Program-made: the position numbers and the translations under genes
In this document: one piece after another, positions 58,041 through 64,000 of the stretch
How the letters are laid out: every line of letters begins with the position of its first letter
Numbering within the stretch: position 1 is the first letter of the stretch
The notes under the pieces: model-generated
Seen by the model: only the letters and a program-made list of their open reading frames with translations
What the model was told of the DNA's origin: nothing
Databases searched by the model: none
Origin: Nocardioides sp. W7
GTDB lineage: Bacteria > Actinomycetota > Actinomycetes > Propionibacteriales > Nocardioidaceae
Reading direction: 5' to 3'
Length of the DNA: 64,000 nucleotides
Assembly (NCBI RefSeq): GCF_022919075.1
Contig: NZ_CP095078.1
Location: forward strand, 4,712,001 to 4,776,000

Positions 58041-59380
58041 GAGGCCCTCCGCCGGCGCGGCGCGATCACGGTGAGCAGGGCGACGAGCGCGAGGCCGGCG
58101 CCGATGAGGAACGAGTCGCGGAACGCCCGCGTGGCCGCACCCTCCAGCTGGGCGTCGAGGTCGCGCTCGAGCTCGGCCGCAGCCGGGCGCTCGGCGGGGT
58201 CGAGGTTCGCCGCGGCGAAGGCGCGGTGCAGGTCGGGGATCTGACCGCGCTGCTGCGTCAGCTCGTCGCCGAGTGCGCGAGCGATCGAGATCTTGTCCTC
58301 CGCCCTCAGCGGAGCATCGAGCACCAGGGACGCGATCGCCTCCTGGGCGGGCTCCTGGGCGTCCTGCAGGTCCGCCGTGAAGACCGGCGTCAGGATCGCC
58401 AGCCCCACGACCACGCCGACGTGCCGTGCGCCGATGGTCCACCCCGCGTGCCGGGCTCGCGGCAGCCGCAGCTCCATCGCCTGGGCGGTCAGCCGGTCGA
58501 TGGTCAGTCCCAGCCCGAGGCCCACGAGTGCTTGGGGCGCGACCGTCCAGAAGAGCTCGGCCGAGGGCGGGATCGCGAGGCCGACCAGTCCCCCGGCGAT
58601 CAGGAAGCAACCCACCGCGACCTCCACCTCGGGCGAGGGCCGCAGCAGGCGGGCGAGCGGGCGAGCGGCGAGGGCCGCCACCGGGACGACGGACACGGTC
58701 AGGGCCGCGGTCGCCGGCGAGCGGCCCCAGCCCTCGACCAGGAGCAGGACCAGCAGGAACAGCGCGGCCGTGAGCGCGGCCGACAGCAGGGCGAGGGTCA
58801 GGTTGGGACGCACGGCCGGCCGATGCCGGTCGGGCGGCAGCACGGGTACGGCGCGGACGGCGAGCGCGGCCGGCACCGCGAGCGCGGCGAACGGCACCTG
58901 CACCACGAAGATGGCCTCCCACGAGATCGCCTGCGTGAGGAGCCCGCCCGCGACCGGTCCGACGGCGGTGCCGACCACCCCCGCCGTGACCCAGGCGGCG
59001 ACGCCGCGGCGCTCACCCCACTCCGCGACCATGAGCTCCAGGCACCCGACCAGCGCCAACGCGCCGCCGAGCGCCTGCACGCACCGCGCCACGACCAGCA
59101 CGTCGATCGAGCCCGCAACCGCGCACCAGGCCGAGGCGCCGGCGAAGACCGCGATGCCGACCGCGGTGAAGATCCGCGGTTGAGCCCGGTCGAACCAGAT
59201 GGCCGTCGGCACGGCACAGAGGCCCAGCACCAGGTTGAACGAGATCAGCACCCACGCGACCTGCCCGACGGTGGCGTCCAGCTCCGCGAGGATGTCGGGC
59301 AGGGCCAGCGTCACCACGGCCGAGTCCGCCAGCACCAGCGCGACGGTCACGGCGAGCAGAGGGGCCACGGCACGACGCAC
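58037..59380 (-). CDS. MFS transporter, drug exporter-like
   Basis: The 447-residue protein has about 12-14 membrane helices, including DSAVVTLALPDILAELDATVGQVAWVLISFNL (by ends; motif D1-like of DHA2 exporters), CAVPTAIWFDRAQPRIFTAVG (motif A region) and GTAVGPVAGGLLTQAISWEAIFVVQVPFA (by ends; motif C). Between helices near the end there is a soluble segment, about 330-400, with QEPAQEAIASLVLDAP and DELTQQRGQIPDL, which is larger than usual and could face outside. It is followed by an exported partner gene, overlapping 4 nt. The substrate is not known. Confidence 0.85.
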   Translation of the reverse strand: MRRAVAPLLAVTVALVLADSAVVTLALPDILAELDATVGQVAWVLISFNLVLGLCAVPTAIWFDRAQPRIFTAVGIAVFAGASAWCAVAGSIDVLVVARCVQALGGALALVGCLELMVAEWGERRGVAAWVTAGVVGTAVGPVAGGLLTQAISWEAIFVVQVPFAALAVPAALAVRAVPVLPPDRHRPAVRPNLTLALLSAALTAALFLLVLLLVEGWGRSPATAALTVSVVPVAALAARPLARLLRPSPEVEVAVGCFLIAGGLVGLAIPPSAELFWTVAPQALVGLGLGLTIDRLTAQAMELRLPRARHAGWTIGARHVGVVVGLAILTPVFTADLQDAQEPAQEAIASLVLDAPLRAEDKISIARALGDELTQQRGQIPDLHRAFAAANLDPAERPAAAELERDLDAQLEGAATRAFRDSFLIGAGLALVALLTVIAPRRRRAS

Positions 59381-59450
59381 GTGGGCATCCTGTCAACCCG
59401 ACCAAGGACGACGGCGCCGGGGAGGTGCGAGTGCCGGCGGATCAACGGGG

Positions 59451-59456
59451 TATGAA
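59451..59456 (+). promoter_or_regulatory. -10 hexamer of a probable leaderless promoter
   Basis: TATGAA(T) ends 6 nt before ATG 59,463; no ribosome binding site. Confidence 0.5.
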
Positions 59457-59462
59457 TGCCTC

Positions 59463-60377
59463 ATGACCTGCGCCTCGTCCGTTCGACAGCTGGCCCGGCG
59501 GCTCGGCGTGGTCGTCCTCGGGACCCTCGTCGCCGCGGCGCTGGCACCCGGCCCCACGAGCTCCGCCGCACCCGTCCGCCCGTCTCCGGCGCGCGCCTAC
59601 CAGGACGTGCCGGCCCTCTACGAGACGAACTGCGTCGTCTCCGTCACCGGACGGGGCTTCAAGACCTGCCCGTTCGGCGACGAGCGCGGTCGCAAGACGG
59701 TCGTCCTGGTCGGCGACTCGAAGGCGGCGCAGTGGTTCACGCCGATGGACCGGATCGCCAAGGCCCAGGGCTGGCGGCTGGTCGTCATCTTGAAGAACGG
59801 CTGCTCCTTCGCCCGGGTCTCCCGACCCGAGGACGGCAAGCGGGACCGGAGCTGCGAGGAGTGGGGGGCGCGGGCCCTGCGGACGATCAAGCGCATGCGT
59901 CCCGAGGTCGTCGTACCCGTGACCCGCTGGAGCAGCGGCCTCCCCCTCGGGGTCGCCAGCGGCCAGCCCACCGAGGAAGCGATGGTGCGAGGGCTCACGG
60001 CGTACTGGCGTCAGATCCTCAGGACCGGGGCCCGGCTGAGCCCGATCCTCGACACCCCCGGGCCGCCGTCGGGCGACGCGCCCGCGTGTGTGCGCAAGAA
60101 CCGCAGTCGGCCTGCGCGCTGCGCCTTCCCCAAGGCGGCCGCCGTGGCCCTCTCCGGGGCGTCGGCGGCACGGGAGGCGGCTCGGCGGATGAAGCAGGTC
60201 GAGGCGATCGACATGACCCGGCACATGTGCCGCGGGTCGAAGTGCGCCGCGGTGATCGGCGGCATCCTCGTGTACCGCGGCGGCTCGCACATCTCCGACA
60301 CCTACGCCGGCTCCCGCACGCGCGCCCTCTTGCGGGCGCTGCACCGGACGACTGACGGCCGGCTCGGGCGTCGCTGA
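59463..60377 (+). CDS. Exported SGNH-type protein (OafA C-terminal domain-like)
   Basis: The 304-residue protein has a signal peptide (about 1-36, RRLGVVVLGTLVAAALAPG ... SSAAP) and an SGNH domain: TVVLVGDSKAAQWFTPMD (GDSK block with the nucleophile Ser, about 79-96), WRLVVILKNGCSFA, VVVPVTRWSS and the C-terminal SHISDTYA block (acid and His region, about 280). This is the domain that often follows acyltransferase 3 (OafA-like) in cell-surface modification; here it stands alone and exported. Cysteines (CVVS, KTCPF, SCEEW, CVRKN, RCAF, MCRGSKC) probably form disulfides. Divergent from the MFS gene. Confidence 0.82.
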   Translation: MTCASSVRQLARRLGVVVLGTLVAAALAPGPTSSAAPVRPSPARAYQDVPALYETNCVVSVTGRGFKTCPFGDERGRKTVVLVGDSKAAQWFTPMDRIAKAQGWRLVVILKNGCSFARVSRPEDGKRDRSCEEWGARALRTIKRMRPEVVVPVTRWSSGLPLGVASGQPTEEAMVRGLTAYWRQILRTGARLSPILDTPGPPSGDAPACVRKNRSRPARCAFPKAAAVALSGASAAREAARRMKQVEAIDMTRHMCRGSKCAAVIGGILVYRGGSHISDTYAGSRTRALLRALHRTTDGRLGRR

Positions 60378-60412
60378 CGCCCGAGCCGCCATGCGGCCTC
60401 GGGCGTCAGCGA
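60371..60412. terminator. 15-bp hairpin overlapping both convergent stop codons
   Basis: TCGCTGACGCCCGAG (60,371-60,385) and CTCGGGCGTCAGCGA (60,398-60,412) are exact reverse complements, with a 12-nt loop. The arms include the stop codons of the SGNH gene and of the VOC gene, so a single stem ends both transcripts. There is no T-run. Confidence 0.65.
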
Positions 60413-60864
60413 GTCTCGTCGGTGTCGAAGCCGGGCAGGCTCGCCCGCTCGGCGGCATCGACGGTCTCCTGGAACACCGTGATCTGGAGTCCGGCCGGTG
60501 CGCTGAGACGCGCGTTCAGCGAACGCCACGGCGTCAGCGTCGGCGGCGCCACGACCCTGGCGCCGGCCGCGTCGAGGTCGTCGGTCACCTGGGTGGAGTC
60601 GTCCACCTCGAAGGCGAGCCGGAGCCGCGGACTCGCCTCGGTCACGCCCTCGGCCCGGTCGATGGCGGCCTTGTGCACCGGATTGGCGATCTCCAGGGTC
60701 GCCCGGCCGGCGTCGAGGATCGACACGCGGTCGTCCCCGCCCTCGGCGTACGCGGCGAGCTCACTCATGCCGAGCACGTCGCGGTAGAAGGTCACGGCTG
60801 CGTCGTAGTCGTCCGCCTCCACGATGACTCGCAGCTGGCGGACGCGGGAAGGGTTCTGGGTCAT
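60406..60864 (-). CDS. VOC-family protein (glyoxalase/dioxygenase fold)
   Basis: The 152-residue protein has two beta-alpha-beta-beta-beta modules: LRVIVEADDYDAAVTFYRDVLGM, VSILDAGRATLEIANP, then LRLAFEVDDSTQVTDDLDAAGA and SAPAGLQITVFQE. Metal ligands are not fully clear: a usual His at the start of module 1 is replaced by Val/Ile, so catalysis or simple binding are both possible. It follows a MerR regulator on the same strand, 49 nt away with a dyad in the gap, suggesting that the regulator controls it in response to a toxic small molecule. Confidence 0.85.
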   Translation of the reverse strand: MTQNPSRVRQLRVIVEADDYDAAVTFYRDVLGMSELAAYAEGGDDRVSILDAGRATLEIANPVHKAAIDRAEGVTEASPRLRLAFEVDDSTQVTDDLDAAGARVVAPPTLTPWRSLNARLSAPAGLQITVFQETVDAAERASLPGFDTDETR

Positions 60865-60881
60865 ACCTGAAGTCTGAGTCC

Positions 60882-60895
60882 TGACATCAATGTCA
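60882..60895 (-). promoter_or_regulatory. MerR-type dyad in the promoter of the VOC gene
   Basis: TGACATTGATGTCA (minus strand), a dyad inside the sequence CTTGACATTGATGTCAG that also gives a -35-like TTGACA. It lies 18 nt before the VOC gene start, consistent with a MerR-family regulator acting on this promoter. Confidence 0.5.
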
Positions 60896-60913
60896 AGAGC
60901 AAGGATTTCGCTG

Positions 60914-61267
60914 CTACTCCACAGCCGAGCCGGCCTCGTCCTGCAGAGCACCCAGTACGTCGAGCTGCCGGTCGAGGTCTCGCTTCCGGGCCTCGAGCCG
61001 ACTCACCTCCTCGGCGAGCCGTCGGCCGAGGTGACTCGTCCGCTCCGCCGGCGGCGCTTCGAGGCACGGCAGGAGATCCGAGATGGTCGAGCTGCACAGT
61101 CCGGCGGCGAACAGGTGCTGAATCCGTACGACGCGCTCGACCATCTCGGCGTCGAAGTCCCGCCAGCCGCCGGCCGTCCGTGCCGAGGCGATCAGCCCGA
61201 GCGACTCGTAGTACCGCAGCGACCGGCTGCTGACCCCCGTGGCCACCGCGAGCTCCCCGATGCGCAT
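60914..61267 (-). CDS. MerR-family transcriptional regulator
   Basis: The 117-residue protein starts MRIGELAVATGVSSRSLRYYESLGLI, the winged-helix N-terminus of MerR proteins, and has a dimerisation helix LGRRLAEEVSRLEARKRDLDRQLDVL. There is no cysteine pattern for a metal (only two Cys: GLCSST, LPCLEA), so a small-molecule or redox signal is likely. ATG 61,267 is chosen since the domain begins there. VOC gene lies downstream. Confidence 0.9.
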   Translation of the reverse strand: MRIGELAVATGVSSRSLRYYESLGLIASARTAGGWRDFDAEMVERVVRIQHLFAAGLCSSTISDLLPCLEAPPAERTSHLGRRLAEEVSRLEARKRDLDRQLDVLGALQDEAGSAVE

Positions 61268-61447
61268 GTCGTCCCAACCCGCAGCGGGCCTGGAACCTTC
61301 CGCGGTCGGCGGCTCACGCACGCGCCGGTGCGGCGTACCCCTGCCGGTGGCCGGGGGCGAACCGGCCGCCGCGGAGCCACGAAATGCCGAATGGCCATGT
61401 CCGGCTCCTCCGTGGAGGACTCGGGCACGGCCACTGACCTGCGTTGA

Positions 61448-61484
61448 TGGTGGAGCTGAGGGGACTCGAACCCCTGACCCTCTG
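61448..61484 (-). other. 3' end of a tRNA gene (probably tRNA-Ala), putative att site
   Basis: On the minus strand the sequence ends with a perfect T-arm (AGGGG-TTCGAGT-CCCCT), the acceptor strand CAGCTCC, A and CCA, preceded by CAGAGGGTC that fits a variable loop and 3' anticodon stem. The matching 5' acceptor (GGRGCTG), D-arm and anticodon loop are missing. A 37-nt tRNA 3' end alone is what remains at one end of an element that integrated into a tRNA gene (attachment site duplication). Confidence 0.7.
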
Positions 61485-61980
61485 TACCCGTCGGGCAGAT
61501 TCGTCGGGACCAGGCGATGCGAGATACCTCGCTCGAATGCGTGCTGACCTGCAGATATGAGACGAGCGTGCGGTTACGACGGACTCACTGTACGCCTCAC
61601 TGCGGGACACTTCGATGCTTTGCGGCATCGTGAACTGGACAGTTTCTGGACAGCATCTACGGTGGGAGACCTTCATCTGCCCAGCGCGGCGCTCGTGGCT
61701 ACACCGACAAGACCGCACTCTGAGAAGTCCCGCGCGCTTTCTTGGTGAGCGATAACGACTCGCCGGAACCGTGCAGGTGGCGGGAACCAGTCCGTCAGCA
61801 ACAGCGACCCTGCGCTTCCGTCGCGGGCAACGGGCTCACGGGCGTGGCGCACGACTCAAGGGTGGAAGGCCCACCACCGGCGCAACGGACGTTTGTGCCG
61901 ACTCGTCTGACGGCTGATTCGTCGCTCAATTCGGCAACCGCGCCTGCGCCGGGAGGCCGCTCCACGAAACCTTGGGCGAG
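61485..61980. other. Gene-free region right of the tRNA fragment
   Basis: About 500 nt, less GC-rich than the rest, without a supportable gene. Two direct copies of CTGGACAG at 61,635-61,642 and 61,646-61,653 (11-nt spacing) resemble integrase arm-type sites. No integrase gene is visible. Confidence 0.45.
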
Positions 61981-63672
61981 TCACACCGGCTCGGTCAGCG
62001 CCGTGTAGAGGTCGGGCTGGCGGTCCGCCACGAGCGAGGTCATCTGCATGAGCAACTTGTCACGCGAGGTGCTCGTCTCGATCCGGACGACCACCGCGCC
62101 TCCGAGATCCTCCCCGTCGTAGCGGTCGGGCATGTTGACCTCGCCCGTCTCCGGGAAGCGGTACTGGGCCGGGAACGTCAGCACGGTGCTCGGCTTGGCG
62201 ACCGGGGAGTCGGCGCGCGCTGCCGCGACCACGGTGACGTGGTTCTCCGCCGCACGCTCGGGAGCGGCCAGACGGGCCTCCCACGGCCTTCTCCATGTGG
62301 TCGGGCAGATAACGACGTCGGCTCCCATGAGGGTGAGCAGCCGGGCGCTCTCCGGGAACGCCATGTCCTGCCCGAGCATGAGGCCGACGCGTCCGAACGG
62401 CAGGTCGGCCACCACGAACTCTGCACCCGGCACCGCCCAGTCCGCGTCGTCCGGGTGGACGTGGACCTGGTCGTACCAGATCGGCTCCGCGTCCGGACCA
62501 ACGAGCACGGCGGAGTTCGCGAAGCCTCCGGTCACGCGCCGCGGCAGGCCGGCCACGACGTGGCAGCCCCGCTCCCGGGCGACGTCTTGGAGCTGGTCCA
62601 CCACCCGTGCCGCGGACGCGACCGCCTCGTTCAGGGTCCCCGGACGGAGGTCAGCCGGGCGACAGCTGAAGAGCTCGGGCAGGACCATCAGGTCCGCCTC
62701 CGTGGATCGGCACCACGCGAGTGCGACCTCCACGACGTCCTCGCCAGCGGCAGTCGCGGTGAGCCCGGTGGCCGCCACCACGGCCGGGCGCGCCTGCGGC
62801 CTGTCCTGCCAGCGCTTCTCGACGAGCTCTGTCGGCTCGACGAGTACGCCGTACAGCTCGGGGCGACGCTGGGACAGGTAGCCATCCGGACGCAGGACGG
62901 AGAGGTCGACGGTCGTGACGACCATGTCGTCGACGTGCGCCTTCGCACGGACGAGGGACTCGCCGTCACGGTCGACGACCTGGCTCTCCCCACCGCCGAG
63001 CAGCGTGTCAGGGTCGAAGCCGATCTCCCGCGCCACCCGCTCGACGTCGACGGGGTCGACGAGCGGCCCCGACCGATTGGCGGAGACGACGAAGACCTCG
63101 TTCTCGGCCGCGCGGACCGGGATGTGGGTGTGTGCCTCGTCCAGCCCGTTCGACGACAGCGAGTTGAGGATGATGTCGGCCCCACGCACGCCGAGCACGC
63201 GCGGCGTCTCCGGGATCAGCCCCTCCATGCACGACATCAGACCGATCCGGCCGATCCGTGTCTCGACGACGCCTTCGAGCTTGCGGCCCGGCGAGAAGTG
63301 CGTCTTCTCGTCGCCCATGAGGATCTGCTTGTGGCTGGTGAGGATGACCTCGCCTGAGTCGGACAACAGATAGTTCTGGTCGTGCACGCTCGGCCACGGA
63401 CCCCTGGTGGTGGCGTTGAAGGAGATGAAGACTCCTCGGTCGGCGGCCTTCGCCCCGAGGCGCTGGACCCACCAGCCGTCCTCGCTGATGGCGCTCTGCC
63501 AGACGTGGTCCTGCGAGTCGTAGGCGACCGGGTGGTTGCAGAACTCCTGGAAGACGACGAGGTCGGCTCCGCTGTCCGAAGCGCGGTCGACGAGCTCGAG
63601 CATCCGAGCGAGGTTGCGGTCCGTGTCGTTTCCGCTGCTGAACTGGACCGCAGCGATCGTCACCTGAGGCAT
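61981..63672 (-). CDS. Tandem nitrilase-superfamily (CN-hydrolase) protein, second domain degenerate
   Basis: The 563-residue protein contains two CN-hydrolase domains. Domain 1 (about 5-260) has the full Glu-Lys-Cys triad: E43 in LVVFQEFCN, K115 in TSHKQIL, C148 in GLMSCMEGLI. Domain 2 (about 298-555) has E333 (VLPELFSC) but the Lys is Gln402 (WYDQVHV) and the nucleophile Cys is Gly434 (GLMLGQDMAFPE), so it should be inactive or structural. Nitrilase-fold enzymes cleave amides or nitriles; a substrate is not clear. A binding-protein gene of an ABC transporter is upstream (105 nt), suggesting uptake and hydrolysis of an amide or peptide-like compound. AAGGAG 6 nt before ATG 63,672. Confidence 0.88.
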   Translation of the reverse strand: MPQVTIAAVQFSSGNDTDRNLARMLELVDRASDSGADLVVFQEFCNHPVAYDSQDHVWQSAISEDGWWVQRLGAKAADRGVFISFNATTRGPWPSVHDQNYLLSDSGEVILTSHKQILMGDEKTHFSPGRKLEGVVETRIGRIGLMSCMEGLIPETPRVLGVRGADIILNSLSSNGLDEAHTHIPVRAAENEVFVVSANRSGPLVDPVDVERVAREIGFDPDTLLGGGESQVVDRDGESLVRAKAHVDDMVVTTVDLSVLRPDGYLSQRRPELYGVLVEPTELVEKRWQDRPQARPAVVAATGLTATAAGEDVVEVALAWCRSTEADLMVLPELFSCRPADLRPGTLNEAVASAARVVDQLQDVARERGCHVVAGLPRRVTGGFANSAVLVGPDAEPIWYDQVHVHPDDADWAVPGAEFVVADLPFGRVGLMLGQDMAFPESARLLTLMGADVVICPTTWRRPWEARLAAPERAAENHVTVVAAARADSPVAKPSTVLTFPAQYRFPETGEVNMPDRYDGEDLGGAVVVRIETSTSRDKLLMQMTSLVADRQPDLYTALTEPV

Positions 63673-63777
63673 TCGTACTCCTTGGTCGGGAAGCTGGGAA
63701 AAAGGGAAACGGGCGTCGCACACACGCCCACGCGTGGTGGGTGGGGCGCGACGCCCGCTCGCGTCAGATCGGACGCG

Positions 63778-64000
63778 TCACTTCATGTAGGCGAAGCCGT
63801 AGAAGTCGCCGAAGTTGTTGATCTCGAACCCGTCAAGACCCTTCGCCAGGGCCGTCAGGTCGTACCCGATGGCGATCGGCATGTCCGGGACGTACTCGAG
63901 CTGACGCTGGCGCATCTTCTCGACCACATCCACGGCGGCCTCGGGCGTGAGCGCCTCCACCGACTCCCGCACGAGCTTGTCGAGCTCCTTGTCGTTGACG
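63778..64000 (-). CDS. ABC transporter substrate-binding protein, family 5-like (C-terminal end only)
   Basis: Only the last 74 residues are in the window (VNDKELDKLVRESVEA ... RQRQLEYVPDMPIAIGYD ... GDFYGFAYMK). The pattern of two helices, then VPDMPIAIGYDL, and a final loop with NNFGDFYGFAY is like the end of peptide/nickel-type (family 5) solute-binding proteins. The gene runs off the right edge. It lies upstream of the nitrilase gene in the same direction. Confidence 0.7.
   Translation of the reverse strand, partial: VNDKELDKLVRESVEALTPEAAVDVVEKMRQRQLEYVPDMPIAIGYDLTALAKGLDGFEINNFGDFYGFAYMK

Noticed and set aside
61448..61525. Complete tRNA gene
   Set aside because: Only the T-arm, acceptor 3' strand and CCA are present; no matching 5' acceptor, D-arm or anticodon loop can be found.
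61314..61718. Possible gene over the tRNA fragment
   Set aside because: Its translation crosses the tRNA remnant and is rich in Ser/Arg with no motif; a remnant integrase was looked for and not found.

Overview
The window is very GC-rich DNA from an actinobacterium, most likely Nocardioides or a close relative. This is inferred from the codon bias, an actinobacterial SOS box (TCGAAC-N4-GTTCGA), a DtxR/IdeR-type iron box, many starts that look leaderless (TANNNT 6-7 nt before ATG/GTG), an imuA-imuB-dnaE2 cassette and a cholesterol-oxidase-like GMC enzyme. No taxonomic marker was searched, so the genus is an inference.

Layout. 0-6.5 kb: hrcA with a CIRCE element, an iron-box-controlled HugZ-like protein, an MBL hydrolase, DUF3097 and TM2 proteins, hemW and a Tat lipoprotein of the intradiol dioxygenase fold. 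6.5-12.3 kb: the mutagenic repair operon imuA-imuB-dnaE2 behind one LexA box. 12.4-21 kb: a long-chain acyl-CoA ligase, an antibiotic-kinase-like protein, and exopolysaccharide genes (a phosphoglycosyltransferase-GT4 fusion, a Wzz-type protein with a broken P-loop, a coiled-coil protein). 21-38 kb: core genes (lepA, a pyruvate oxidase-like enzyme, rpsT, holA, comEC/comEA, degV, leuS with a leucine leader-peptide attenuator) and a fatty acid desaturase. 38-47.6 kb: a two-component system, an SDR, an ECF sigma factor, an AraC regulator divergent from a Baeyer-Villiger-type monooxygenase and an acetoacetate-decarboxylase-fold protein, then divergent dps and choD-like genes that share a FurA-like palindrome.

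The standout region is 47,862-55,151, a compact peptide natural product (RiPP) operon. It encodes a DUF4177-like small protein, a YidD-like protein, a 51-residue precursor, a radical SAM/SPASM maturase of the cyclophane-forming FxsB/Amc type, a methyltransferase with an unknown C-terminal domain, a fusion of a HEXXH-motif domain with a 2-oxoglutarate/Fe(II) oxygenase, an FkbH-like HAD protein with an SGNH-like C-terminus, and a second methyltransferase. From the maturase onward every gene overlaps the next by 4 nt. The precursor ends in five back-to-back aromatic-X-X triplets (HVD-FFK-HGQ-FGS-HNA), the expected substrate pattern for a chain of three-residue cyclophanes. The proposed product is a multiply cross-linked, further tailored triceptide. 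No dedicated exporter is visible.

55.3-61.4 kb: a small protein of unknown role, an acyl-CoA ligase behind a KstR-type palindrome (suggesting steroid catabolism), an MFS exporter pair, an SGNH protein, and a MerR/VOC pair. At 61.45 kb there is a 3' fragment of a tRNA gene, probably an att site. Beyond it lie a tandem nitrilase-fold protein with a degenerate second domain and the end of an ABC transporter binding protein, which may be part of an integrated island running off the right edge.
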